From Pohlia nutans (taxonomy: Eukaryota; Streptophyta; Bryopsida; Bryales; Mniaceae): a stretch of DNA of 64,000 nt. The notes below the pieces were generated by a model, which was not told where the DNA came from, made no database searches, and worked only from the letters and a program-made list of their open reading frames with translations. Of the stretch, positions 1 through 11,639 are shown one piece after another (position 1 is the stretch's first letter; every line of letters begins with the position of its first letter). The stretch spans positions 1,118,501 to 1,182,500 of the forward strand of contig CM040093.1 in NCBI GenBank assembly GCA_022496805.1, given 5' to 3'. The translations under genes were made by a program, and so were the position numbers.

Positions 1-2990
1 AATATTGAATGGTGAGTTTTTGAGATTACGTAAGTATAGAATCAATCCATTTTTAATATTCAATGGTGAGTTTTGGAGATTAGATAAGTATAGAATCAAT
101 CCTTTTTTTTATTTTTTCTATTCATGGGTGTGTTTTTGAAATTACGTAAGTATAGAATTAATACTTTTTTGTTTTTTTTTAATATTCAATGGTGAGTTTT
201 TGCGATTACATATGTATAGATTCAATCTTTTTTTTTTGTTTTTTCTATTCATGGGTGTGTTTTTGAGATTACGTAAGTATAGAATCAATCCTTTTTTCAT
301 TTTTAAAAAATATTCAATGGTGAGTTTTTGAGATTACATAAGTATTGAATCAATCCTTTTTATTTTATTTTTCTATTCATGGGTGTGTTTTTCAGATTAC
401 ATAAGTATAGAATCAATCCTTTTTTAATATTCAATGGTGAGTATTTGCGATTATATAAGTATAGATTGAATCCTTATTTTTATTTTTTCTATTCATGGGT
501 GTGTTTTTGAGATTACGTAAGTATAGAATCAATCCTTTTTTCTTTTTTTTTAATATTCAATGGTGAGTTTGTGAGATTACATATGTATAGGATCAATCCT
601 TTTTTTTGTTTTTTCTATTCCTGGGTGTGTTTTTGAGATTACGTAAGTATAGAATCAATCCTTTTTTCATTTTTTTTTAATATTCAATGGTGAGTTTTTG
701 AGATTACATAAGTATTGAATCAATATTTTATTTTTATTTTTTCTATTCATGGGTGTGTTTTTCAGATTACATAAGTATAGAATCAATCCTTTTTTAATAT
801 TCAATGGTGAGTTTTTGCGTTTACATAAGTATAGAATGAATCCTTATTTTTATTTTTTCTATTCATGGGTGAGTTTATGAGATTGCATAAGTATAGAATC
901 AATCCTTTTTTTTGTTTTTTCTATTCTTGGGTGTGTTTTTGAGATTACGTAAGTATAGAATCAATCCTTTTTTTTTTTTTTTTTAATATTCAATGGTGAG
1001 TTTTTGAGATTACATAAGTATTGAATCAATCCGTTTTTTTTATTTTTTCTATTCATGGGTGTGTTTTTCAGATTACGTAAGTATAGAATCAGTCCTTTTT
1101 TAATATTCAATGGTGAGTTTTTGCGTTTACATAAGTATAGAATGAATCCTTATTTTTATTTTTTCTATTCATGGGTGTGTTTTTGAGATTACGTAAGTAT
1201 AGAATCAATCCTTTTTTCTTTTTTTTTAATATTCAATGGTGATTTTTTGAGATTACATATGTATAGAATCAATCCTTTTTTTTGCTTTTTCTATTCATGG
1301 GTGTGTTTTTGAGATTACGTAAGTATAGAATCAATCCTTTTTTCATTTTTTTTTAATATTCAATGGTGATTTTTTGAGATTACATAAGTATTGAATCAAT
1401 CCTTTTTTTTTTTTTTCTATTCATGGGTGTGTTTTTCAGATTACGTAAGTATAGAATCAATCCTTTTTTAATATCAATGGTGAGTTTTTGCGATTACATA
1501 AGTATAGAATGAATCCTTATTTTTATTTTTTCTATTCATGGGTGAGTTTTTGAGATTGCATAAATATAGAATTTATTTCTTTTTTTTGTTTTTTCTATTC
1601 TTGGGTGTGTTTTTGAGATTACGTAAGTATAGAATCAATCCTTTTTTCTTTTTTTTTAATATTCAATGGTGAGTTTCTGAGATTACGTAAGTATAGAATC
1701 AATCCTTTTTTAATATTCAATGGTGAGTTTTTGAGATTACATAAGAATAGAATCAATCCTTTTTGTTTATTTTTTGTATTGATGGGTGTGTTTTTGAGAT
1801 TACGTAAGTATAGAATCAATCCTTTTTTTTTTTTTTTAATATTGAATGGTGAGTTTTTGAGATTACATAAGTATTGAATCAATCCTTTTGTTTATTTTTT
1901 CTATTTCTGGGTGTGTTTTTCAGATTACGTAAGTATAGAATCAATCCTTTTTTCTTTTTTTTTAATATTCAATGGTGAGTTTTTGAGATTACATAAGTAT
2001 AGAATCAATCCTTTTTTTTGTTTTTTCTATTCATGGGTGTTATTTTGAGATTACGTATGTATAGAATCAATCCTTTTTTCTTTTTTTTTAATATTGAATG
2101 GTGAGTTTTTGAGATTACATAAGTATTGAATCAATCCTTTTTTTTATTTTTTCTATTCATGGGTGTGTTTTTGAGATTACATAAGTATAGAATCAATCCT
2201 TTTTGTTTATTTTTTCTATTCATGGGTGTGTTTTTGAGATTATGTAAGTATAGAATCAATCCTTTTTTTCTTTTTTTTTAATATTGAATGGTGAGTTTTT
2301 GAGATTACATAAGTAATGAATCAATCCTTTTTTTAATTTTTTCTATTCATGGGTGTGTTTTTGAGATTACGTAAGTATAGAATCAGTCCGTTTTTAATAT
2401 TCAATGGTGAGTTTTTGAGATTAGATAAGTATAGAATCAATCATTTTTTTTATTTTCTCTATTCATGGGTGTGTTTTTGAGATTATGTAAGTATAGAATC
2501 AATCCTTTTTTCTTTTTTGTTAATATTCAATGGTGACTTTTTGTGATTACATAAGTATTGAATCAATCCTTCTTATTTTTTCTATTCATCGGTCTGTTCT
2601 TGGGATTACGTAAGATTAGAATCAAGCATTTTTTTTAAAATATTTTATATTCAATGGTAAGTTTTGAGATTACATAAGTCAAGCACTCAATCCTTTTTTA
2701 TTTATTTTTCTTGTCAAGGTTGTGTTTTTCAGATTATGTAAGTATAGAATCATTTCTTTTTTTTAATAGTTTATATTCAATGGTGATTTTTTGAGATTAC
2801 GTAAGTATAGAATCAATCATTTCTTATTTTTTGTATTCATCGGTCTGTTTTTGGGATTACGTACGATTAGAATCAATCCTTTTTTTTTAAAATATTTTAT
2901 ATTCATTGGTGAGTTTTTGAGATTACATAAGTTAAGCAGTGAATCCTTTTTTTTTTTTTTTCCTTTTCAAGGTTGTGTTTTTGAGATTAC
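1..2990. repeat. AT-rich tandem satellite, two alternating half-units
   Basis: A direct tandem array fills the first 3 kb. Two half-units of roughly 55 to 70 bp alternate: one begins ATTCAATGGTGAGTTTTTG, the other ATTCATGGGTGTGTTTTTG. Both continue into GATTACRTAAGTATAGAATC and end in a T-rich run of variable length, so the dimer is about 120 to 130 bp. Copies are regular to about 2520 and then decay to 2990, where unrelated sequence starts. Reading frames crossing it are repeat artefacts. The left end lies outside the window. Confidence 0.93.
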
Positions 2991-4620
2991 ATTTTATCCT
3001 CGAAAGAGGAGAGTAGTATTGTCCCAATGTCCCCTGATTGGTGGGCACCGGGTGATTGACATTACGAACTGACATTTTATTCACGCCGACCTTATGGACT
3101 TGAAAAATGCTACCCTTCTCAATATCTTCTCAATATCATGGTCGGATGAAAAAACGTGGATGAAATTTGTACATCGTCCTAAAATTGTACATTGTCCAAC
3201 ATTACGTTTCAATTTCATCCACAAACTTTTGTCAGTTGAAGTAGACAAATGATAAACTCTAAACCCTCATAAAGTTTCCAAGATTCTCAAATACTATTAC
3301 AACATACTAAATTAATTTTTAGAATGGAAATATTTAGTGACATTAATCATGCTATTAATCATGACATTAATGGATGTGAGAGGATGACAGTAATGACCAT
3401 GACGACCTCAGGCAGCCCAGCCAAAATTTTGGCAAGAAGCCATTCGTGGTTATTGCATAGCCCGGGCAGCCCGGCCAAAGTTTCGACCTCGAGCAGCCCA
3501 GCCAAAGTTTCGACCTCGGGCAGCCCAGCCAAAATTTTGGCCCTGCCCGTCGCCCCTCCCAGCCCGTCTTCACTGCCGGCCCGTCCTCACTCGCAGCCCG
3601 TCGTCCCTCCCATTCCCGGCAGTCGAAGCTCCGTGCCGATGGAGGCAGATCCGCGCGCAAGTTTCTTCCGCTGCTGTGGTTTTCGGGTGGTGTGCGCTTC
3701 GAATCCGCCGCAGTCTGCTGGGGCTTAGGGTTTTGATTTTTGCGGTCTTTCTGCAATTGTTTGCATGTTGTGGAGCCCCCCTCGGATTTTGCGCTCAAGT
3801 TGCTGGAAGGAGCACAGGTCGATCATAGTGGACATTTCAGGTATGATAAGCCACCCTGAACTTCTTCTTTGGTACAAACATTTTTTTGGCCGTGTGATTG
3901 ACGTCGTCCTTCTTCATAGTGGTGCACAGGAAAATGCTATTCGTTGGATGAGTAGGTTTGGGGTTTAGGTCATACTCGTTTTTTTTGCCAGTAGAGATAT
4001 GCTTCCTTGCTGCACACTTTTGGACGTGGCCCAGCTAAGGTTTATGCACTGTTGAGCGTGGTACAACTAGAGTAGTCACGGGGTTTTTGTTTGCTCCTCT
4101 GAGATCAAGAGGTATGTTTTTTAATCTACAATAACGGTACCACAGCTGCAAAGTCTTGGACGAGGTACAGCAAGGGTTTGCGCATTTGTGGACGTGGTCC
4201 AAACAAAGTTCACGCCGGGGTTTTCTTCGCTCTGAAATCAAGAGGTATGTTGTTCTTTCTCCAAGAACGGATACAAGCGCTTTACTGAGAGATTGAAAGA
4301 ACTTTTATTAATTCGCTTTACTGAAAAAACATAAGCCATCTAGAAATTGCGTGTAGTGAACTTGCGGTGTGAGCGGATCAGCAGCGTCTGTGGTCGTTCA
4401 GTTTAAATGCGTTAATCTTTTACGTATGGCAGTATTTCTTTCCAATTTATATTTGCATTAAATAGGAGAGCATGTACACGAAACCGTATAGCTCGAGTAT
4501 AGCATTCAGTGGAAATGTACGTACAGGAGGGCTAAAATTCTGGTTGCCAGTGGTCAATTGACTACTGGAATGGTGATTGAATTACAGTAGGAAGGCTCTC
4601 GCTTTGAAGCCTTAGCATTC
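2991..4620. other. Intergenic stretch with short GC-rich repeats and a local duplication
   Basis: No gene is supported here. At 3411-3545 a GC-rich 25-27 bp motif recurs four times (GGCAGCCCAGCCAAA and variants, some containing CCAAAATTTTGG). At 4023-4250 a segment containing GATCAAGAGGTATGTT and a GGACGTGG box occurs twice about 130 bp apart. The 15-mer GAGCCCCCCTCGGAT at about 3774 recurs at about 7087 inside the degraded gene downstream, so part of this may be displaced gene sequence. Frames at 3324-3968 have no recognisable domain. Confidence 0.5.
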
Positions 4621-4623
4621 AGA

Positions 4624-6302
4624 ATGCAGTTTGACAACCACTCGTCAAATGCAGTAGCCTGTCTCATGAGTCCCGCACATTTGGATCTGCAGATCATGGG
4701 AAAAAATACAACGGACCCTGTGGCTTATGTCCCATATGCTGGAGTATTGAAGAAATTGTTCGAGCCCATCTTGGATGCCAACATGCGAGGTGAGACCAAT
4801 GGATAAAAGAGATATTGGCCAAAGCGAAGCCTCACCGCACCTCGCCAATGGTACGTCGAAGTTGTCAAGCAGACACACCCCGTCAAATTTGGTCTCAGGA
4901 TGCTTGTGAATGGTGCGATCGCTCCAGCGACGGTTCTTGCTTTTTCGTGCGTGGCCAACCTCGTAGTCATCGACGTCAAGCACTTCCACCCATACGTGAT
5001 TCTATGGGTTGCAAACAACTCCGGGATGGTGGCTAATCTGTATTTCACGGAAGGAGAGGATTTGTTCCAAGCCAGACCGTTCACAACCAGCTTTACTGAG
5101 CATGAGGGAGACCTTAAGGCGGAAGGAGATGAAACCCTTCTAACTCCTAAGGCTATTACATACCTGAACTCGGAAGACAATTTGCAGTTGAGTAGGGTGC
5201 TGCTGGCCGTGCTGCGAACTCTCAATAAGGTCACACGACAGCAAAACCCTATTGAAGGGGTACAAGAGAAAACCCGCTCCAAAAAACGGCCACAGCCCGC
5301 TCCAGTGTCATGTAGTCCTGCTCCTAGCCGTGCCAAATCAAAGAAGGGCAAACAACCAGTGCAAAACAAGGAAGTGCAAGAGGCACAGGCCGAATTAGAT
5401 TCACCCAAACAACCAATGGTGGTCAGTTTGGAGGGTGAGGAAGTGCATGAAGTTGGCGAGGGTGACGATAGCCCCGAAATAATTGGCTCCGTTGCCCGTA
5501 GTCAAATGAGCACTGGCAACGTCGAGGAAGACATAGTTGCAGGATCACCTCGACCAGCAAAACGCCGGCGAAAGCAGACGTCCATAGTGAGGTTCTCTAG
5601 TACCCTAGTTCCGAACGATGCAGGAACAATACCAGTCGAGAACACGGAGAGGGAAGGAAACGCATCGGCCACACCTGGTGCACCCAGCCCACTCAAGAGA
5701 CGAAAGAAGGAACGTCGGTATCAGCACCCGGTAAAGACGGCTGAGGAGAAGGACATAGACTACGACGACTGTCGAGAAGAGCTCAAGCAATTCAAGATCA
5801 GAAGTGCGCCAATGTACATCTGGAGGCAAGACTTCACGAAAGAGATCGACGTGGATCAGATGATCAATGCACTAATAGAATTTAAGTACCGCCCATTCCA
5901 CGAATCACTTGCCAAGAGTCTGCTGGAGATTTACTTGACTGGGATACACCCGCCCAAGCAGACCTTGACTCTCATGCCCAAGGTAGACAAAGAGCCATTC
6001 TACTTTGAAAATATAAAAAATGGAGAGTTTTACATTATCAATGGGCAACATTCTGTGGCGGCTGCAAAGAAACTGTTGGCACTTGAAGAAGTGGATCCCG
6101 AGCGCAAGGAGAAGTTCAAGACCTGGCAGTGTGACTTCGTGTGGACCGAGAATAAGATGCTGCTGTCAGAGCTGTCACGGCGTACAAATAACACGAATCA
6201 ACACAAGTGGGATTCGCCAGAGTATCTTCTGCACGTGCAGTATTGCCGAGATCTGTGGATTAAATATGGGAGACCGGATCTAAAGAACCCCGACAAACTA
6301 AG
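4624..6302 (+). pseudogene. ParB-like-motif protein, N-terminal part, interrupted by one stop
   Basis: A single frame runs from an ATG at 4624 through a TAA at 4804-4806 and on, open, from there to 6309; the longest uninterrupted part starts at ATG 4900. The middle third is low-complexity, rich in Lys, Glu, Pro and Ser, with nuclear-localisation-like basic clusters (KRRRK, KRRKKER). The C-terminal third is compact and contains YIINGQHSVAAAKKL, which resembles the ParB/sulfiredoxin-fold box (G-x-H-R/S-x-x-A) in which a nucleotide-binding loop follows a Gly-Gln-His. The Arg usual in ParB is Ser here. Function is unknown; a nucleotide-binding or nuclease-like role is only a possibility. The frame probably ends at an intron near 6303, because the coding signal moves to another frame at 6312. 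Whether the 4804 stop is inactivating or marks an upstream exon is unresolved. Confidence 0.5.
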
Positions 6303-6311
6303 GTCTTAGGA

Positions 6312-7839
6312 ATGGAAGATCTGCAAGGTGCGCGGGCATGGATTGTACATTTGTATACTGACTTTGTGCCGTTTGTTCATCTCAAATTTGCATTCAAATT
6401 GCATCTCACTTCAACCAGACAGTGGTCAATTGACTATTGGCACGATGGCGTTTTACAAAATTTTCAAGAGAAAGCAGTGGAGACTTTAAACGCTATGACT
6501 GCCAATCATGCCAACAAGACCTCCAAGGAGTACCAGGGTGAGTTCTTGATCATTTGTGGATCGGATGACTTGTACAAGGGCATCCACAACGCATTTTAGT
6601 GGTACGAGACAGGCGACCTCGTGAACCCCGACACTGGAAATAAAATGAAGGACGATTCCAAGGAGAAGTGGGTTCGAAGACTCACGAAGGCATTCGCGTT
6701 CAAGTGTCTGCGTGGCTTAGGAGTGCCAACACTCCTCGAGCTGGTGCGGAAAATTACCGCTGGCTTGACAGCTGAAGGGGAGTTGGATAAGGAGTCCAAC
6801 GCAGTTCCCAAAGTGTATTTGGGGAGTACTCGGCCCAGAAGCAAACACTGCTATAGCTTGAAGGACTGGACGGATAGAAAGAAGGTGAAGAATTCCGTTG
6901 TTCGGTGGCTGAATAAGAAGTCGCCCGAGAGACTATGGGTCAACGACGACGTAGATCGAGCGACATGGGTCGAATTCAAACGCAAGCATGGGTTCAACTC
7001 AGCCCATATAGACGAGCTCATCAGGCGGGCGACAAAATTGTTCTTGTTGAAGTCCTTGAAAGTAAGCGACACTCGAAGATAACAGGAGCCCCCCTCGGAT
7101 GCATTCTTGGCAGAGATGGAGAGAATACTGGGAAAAGAGTATGTCTTGAAGTCCAACATAACTCCGGTACTGAGCAAGGTCCTGGCAGACGGGACACTCC
7201 CAAGATTTGGAAAATTTCCAACCGGTGCTCTTGGACCCGGCGCCACAATGAATTTAACTGACCCTTCAGCATGGTGCGTTGTTAATTCCGAAGATCTTCA
7301 TTTCAATGGGGCCATAATGGATATGCGTGCAATCGACCGATGACTGGAGCGCGACGATATGGGTGTTGATCATAGCTACTCGTGAGTCGATTCTTCCTAA
7401 GATGCTGCAACGGATCCGCTATGGCAGGTGGCCACCGCATTGGCTGGTCATTTGCCATTGCACGAATGAGAATGAAACCCTTAAGGCGGTGAGTGGGCAA
7501 TTAAAAGGGTATTCGCATATGGAGAGCCGATACGTGCCAGCGTCAGCAGAGACGTATTTCTTCTCCCCCCGGATCTTGAAAAAAGGCAACGGTGTTAGCA
7601 TCTTGTACTTCTGGAATCCCGAGATGGCAAACGCAATAAATTGGAAGAAGGAAATTCGTTCTTCGGAGTCGACAAAGCGGGTGGGATCTGTAAGGGAGGT
7701 CGACATGCATGAAGACGAACTTAGGATGGAGGTGTACATGCATTTCATTATGCAACTTCCACACATTGACCACGAGAGCAAAAACCCACGAACTGTGCTA
7801 TGCGTGGCTGCCGGGCTGAAGTGCATGATCGCGGCCATG
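6312..7839 (+). pseudogene. Continuation of the ParB-motif gene, middle exons, several stops
   Basis: Coding-like sequence continues in one frame from 6312 to 7343, broken by TAG at 6597 and TAA at 7080, then shifts to the frame running 7327-7839. The TAG could lie in a short intron (GTGAGT at 6538 to TTTTAG at 6599), but no plausible intron removes the TAA. The text includes a tryptophan- and lysine-rich region (WVRRLTKAFAFK, WLNKKSPERLW) and ends with a module containing HWLVICHCTNEN and ILYFWNP. I do not recognise these domains. The last exon ends GCGGCCATG followed by GTACGC, with an acceptor TTGTGCAG at 7951, giving a phase-0 intron that contains one CAATTG-centred palindrome. Overall it is a decayed or recently inactivated gene of unknown family. 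Confidence 0.45.
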
Positions 7840-7951
7840 GTACGCTCGTTTGCTTGTGCCAGTAGTCAATTGACCACTGGCATCGTCTACTGTTATCTGA
7901 CACTACATCTCACCATTGTTGACAATTGCTAACCTAATCAGTCGTTGTGCA

Positions 7952-10049
7952 GATGTTTGATCTCCAACCCGTTGCTGTGGGTATGGCGGAGGATAACTTC
8001 CAAATCATGGTCAGCAGCCACCAACTCGGCTGTGAACTTTAGAAATTCGAGCACGTCTATGAGACGTCCATAGACACATTGGATGAGCCACAGAAAGACG
8101 GCACGTGGTATCCATTGAAGCATACTCCGCCAACTGAAGAACCAGAAACTTCGGGTGTCCAGCGCCGGGAACTCCGGTCCAAGAGTTTTGCAGACCGGGG
8201 TAAGACACACACTGACGCATTGAATGTGGACTCTGGCTCGAGCGGCAAAGAATCAGGCGAGGACCGTGACGGTGACTATAGTGATGAAGGGGCAAGGAGC
8301 GAGGGGGAGTGGCCAACTTCTACCCTAAAACGCAAGCCCAGGCAGTTTCTACCATCCCAAGACAGCGACGCGGATGAGCCTTCGGGAAGTGCATTGCAGG
8401 GAGATAATGAAGAGGGAAACATTGACGTCAGTGGCCCAGATGCAGCGAGCGGTGAGGACGACGCTCCCGAGACCACGGCCGTGACATTGACCGCGGCAAC
8501 AGATCTGGAAGCCTCGGCCAATGACATGGACGTAGAGAATGAGCATCACTTTTCGCCTCCAAGGGATGTACCAGCGCAGACTATAGAGCACTGTACTCCA
8601 GTACCTCTGACTCTGTGCAGCCCTCCTTGGCAAGCAGGAGGCGATCATGAATCAAGTCAACCCTTGAGCCCGGTTGTTGAATCCAGGAATTTGAACAAAG
8701 GAATGGCTCTTCTTGGGGAATGTGCTGGTCTCTTAACACCCGAACCCTCTCCTTCCAGAGTGCGCATACTATCGCCACCTGCGCGTGAAGAGATCACATG
8801 TGATGCACAACCGCCAGTAGTGAATTGCCCACTGGTCATTGTTGAGCAAGAAAAGTCGCCAGTGCATGCGGCCACTGGAGTCGACAGCGACGTGGTCAGT
8901 GAAGGCAGTATCCCTGCCCATGAACTATACAGTGATTTGGAAATCCGTCAGAGTGCGCCTCCGGCAGACATTGAGGACGAACTGGGAACTCATTCCGGAG
9001 CAGCCGGCGATTGCGCAGAGGTGAACTCCGATCAACAGTTCGTGGTTTTGCATCGAGTTGGAGGGCACGAGGCAGGCATGGCCCTAGTGCAGATTAATGA
9101 AACACCTTCATCTGAGGCAGAAGACATGTTGGGGTTCACTCCCTCTCTGCTGCCAGTGGTCAATTGCCCACTGGAAACCACTGAGGAAGTTTCTGTTCTC
9201 TAGAAGAGTTTTCCTTCTACCGACGAGCGCACTGTCGATACCGACTAACTCCAAGTTGCCGTTGATTCCCTCCATTGCTCGATGGTATCGGAAGGTGAGG
9301 ACGATGCACGCGTGGCCCCTATGGAAATCCCGAATTCTTCAACGGCTACTGAGTCAGAAGACTTGTTGGGTTTCACTCCCTCTCCAGTGCCAGTGGTCAA
9401 TTGCCCATTGGTAACCATCAAGAACGATGCTGTCCACGATGAGGGACTTGTGCTTGTTGCGGTTTCGGGTCCAACTTCTGAAGCATCTGCTGTGCCTCCA
9501 CCTGAAGTCCCACCCATTCCAGCTCTGAGGACCGTGAAGGAGGAGGTGACGGTCTCTCTGCCGTCTAATAAGGACAATCCCATCGAGATTGACAGCGGAT
9601 CAGATGATGATGCGTATAGGGAATCCTTGTTAGATATCCCATCCGAAGGGGAGTCCGACTTGTCAGATGGTCCCAACGACGTCGTGCTAGCAGACGGTGG
9701 AGAGCAGAAGGTCTCTGCACAAAGAGCTTTGAGATTACAACTGCAGAAGATCTCGAAGAAGAAGTTGGCCGTGAATCGAGAGGCACTACGGGCGAGCAGG
9801 GAGCTCGCAACACAGAACAAGGTATTGAAAATGGAGTTGGAGAGGGTCCGCGAGGAAGCAAGGCAGAGGGAATTGAAGTTGGAGGAGGCAATTCGGATGA
9901 GTCAGGTAGTTAGTGCGAGTGAGTTCACAGACTCCCCTTCCACGCACATTACCCATCAAACCACCTCGATTGCATCAGCAAGAGAAGTCTCGGACCATGA
10001 GGCGGAGGTATCTGAAGGTCCCGTAGACAACATTATCCCAGCCACATAG
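7952..10049 (+). pseudogene. Acidic, disordered C-terminal part with coiled coil
   Basis: After the acceptor at 7951 the frame reads on, with in-frame stops at about 8040 (TAG), 9201 (TAG) and 9234 (TAA). Both long open parts, 8079-9203 and 9282-10049, are in this same frame. The product is rich in Asp, Glu, Ser and Pro and predicted disordered. Two near repeats end in LGFTPS.. PVVNCPL and a third PVVNCPL occurs earlier; all three coincide with genomic palindromes. Residues encoded around 9715-9905 form a charged coiled coil (SKKKLAVNREALRAS, KMELERVREEARQRELKLEE). The frame ends at TAG 10047-10049. Composition suggests a nuclear scaffold or transposon accessory protein, but no function can be assigned. 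Confidence 0.45.
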
Positions 10050-10217
10050 GTATAGATTTCCGTCATTGCTTCAAAAGATCTACTGGATGCTCTATGGTAT
10101 ATTCAAGATAGTCGTGAGATGCTGACCACGCTTACTGGTAATCGCAGGAATGTGATGTTATTGAGCAGCATGCAGCCATAGAAGCAGCGAGGACAAACAA
10201 GGTTAGTTTTCTGTCGG

Positions 10218-10300
10218 GGAAACTTAGTAGTGTGAGCGTAGAGCGGAGAGCGGAGAGCGGAGAGCAGAGTTTGGAGAGCGCAGATTTTCATTTTTAGAAA
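10218..10300. repeat. Terminal-like array of GAGCGGA hexamers/heptamers
   Basis: Tandem short units (GAGCGTAGAGCGGAGAGCGG and onward) run directly into a T-rich stretch. The same signature occurs at 19488-19545 (reverse orientation), at 56928-56970, and more distantly (GCTCACCGCTCACTGCTC) at 24440-24475. In the copies at 19.4, 24.3 and 57.1 kb a GGTAATGGGTC box lies 80 to 160 bp away. I read these as ends of one family of elements; the element type is unknown. Confidence 0.5.
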
Positions 10301-10563
10301 TCATTTTTGGTAGGAAAAATGCCTATGACCGCGGACATTGGGTTATTTTTAGCTAGTATTTTTGGAAATTAGGTTATTTTTAGTTAGTTTTTAAAGAAAG
10401 GGACCCCAAATCCGTAGAACTGGGTAGAATTCTCGAAATCCTAGTTCAAAACAAAGTAATGGATTTTCAATGATTTTCCACGGCATTACTTACAAAAAAC
10501 AATACATTTTTATTTTTGTATGGTTTACAATTAAATTAGGGCTGACGTCATCATTAAAAACCT

Positions 10564-11638
10564 TCAAAAGTGCAAATAGAACAAGGACTCTTGTGAACAC
10601 GGATGTAAATAAACCAACACAAAGTTAACATGTTCATACACGCCCCGACCTTTAGCTGACACACGAGCATCAAAATCATCACTTGCAGCCTTCCAAAACG
10701 GATCCCATGTGGAGGAAATGGCCTTGATTACCTTCAAATCTTCGTCCTTATGGTTGTGGAGTGCAACGTAGAGAACTCGGTCTCCATCTTGATATCCGGT
10801 CACGAATTCATTCTCTAAACGCTGCACATCGAGGAGGTTGATGGGCCTCACCAACGGCAATGCTCGCAAACGGCACAAGGGGATGCCAATGCGGGACTTC
10901 TCAACGGGTCGAACGCGCAGCCGGTTGATCACGGAGTTCAAATCGTTCTTCTGCTTCACCCTGAGAGTGATTTCACTGTCATCGGGGTCCGCAGAATCAA
11001 GTGGCTCGTTGGGGTGGCGAGGCTTCTCAATAGTCTACATCAGTCCAACAATTTAGTACAAAGCATAGAACTCAAACAAGAAAATGTTTAACCAATTAAG
11101 AATTTGAGTACAAAGTGCTTATGCATGTGAATGCTCGCATTCACAATAATCAATAGGGCCTAAAACGAGGAGACCACCTAGGGGTCATCCTTGCTTGAGC
11201 CTTGGCACGCTCACGAGCCTCACGGACCCGTTGGTTATGCCTGGAGGCATAACGCCTCCTTGCCTCCCGTGTCGCACATTCCGCGGCATCGGGAGGAGGG
11301 GATTTAACCGTAGGAGACTCTACAAGGTATGGACGCTTAACTTCCGGAAGAGCTAGAACTACTAGATGGGAAGGAAATCGATCCGTCACCGAATCTAGAA
11401 TGGGACAAGTGCAGAATCTAAAGGTATAGGAGTCCAGGTCTACTACCTCCTGCACTTCAGACTCCTCTTGCACTTCGGGCTGCACAGCAGAAGGCTCGAC
11501 CTCCTCCACATCCTTGTCCACCTCTTCCACATCCTTGTCCACCTCTTCCTCTTCCTCTGCATTCCCTTCCACTTCATCCGTCTCCTCTTCAAATTCTTCA
11601 TCCCCATAAGCCTCCTCACGATTCTCAATCAAATCCAC
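10564..11638 (-). pseudogene. Two-exon acidic/basic protein, diverged relative of the 18.4-kb acidic frame
   Basis: The minus strand carries an acidic frame, 11638-11150 (Glu/Asp/Val runs such as EEVDKDVEEVDKDVEEVEP, then an Arg-rich tail with RRRYASRHNQRVREARERAK), and, after a gap with a TGATGTAG acceptor at about 11037, a second frame to 10564 (TIEKPRHPNEPLD ... KGRGVYEHVNF). The acid-then-Arg-rich layout resembles the 183-residue frame at 18417-18968. A stretch at about 10617-10655 (AAAGTTAACATGTTCATAC and onward) is nearly identical to 18107-18145. No catalytic motif is visible. It is probably an accessory protein or fragment of the same element family. Confidence 0.4.
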
Positions 11639-11639
11639 T

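Larger units (their letters stand above)
4547..9411. repeat. Six interspersed ~22-bp palindromes, core CAGTGGTCAATTGACCACTG
   Basis: Near-perfect inverted repeats centred on CAATTG lie at 4547-4568, 6419-6440, 7859-7880, 8814-8835, 9153-9174 and 9390-9411. The first precedes the first long reading frame; the second lies in a frame-shifted, possibly intronic stretch; the third lies in a predicted intron (7840-7951). The last three lie in one reading frame and each encodes the peptide PVVNCPL. Sequence outside the 22 bp differs between copies, apart from a longer similarity preceding the last two (LGFTPS.. PVVNCPL), so dispersal of the short element itself is likely. No copy was noticed elsewhere in the window. 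Confidence 0.85.

Noticed and set aside
1..2990. CRISPR-like alternation of repeats and T-rich spacers
   Set aside because: Spacers are variable-length T runs, not unique sequence, and the genome is eukaryotic; this is a tandem satellite.
1619..3072. Small proteins encoded within the AT-rich array
   Set aside because: The peptides simply repeat the satellite period; no independent coding signal.
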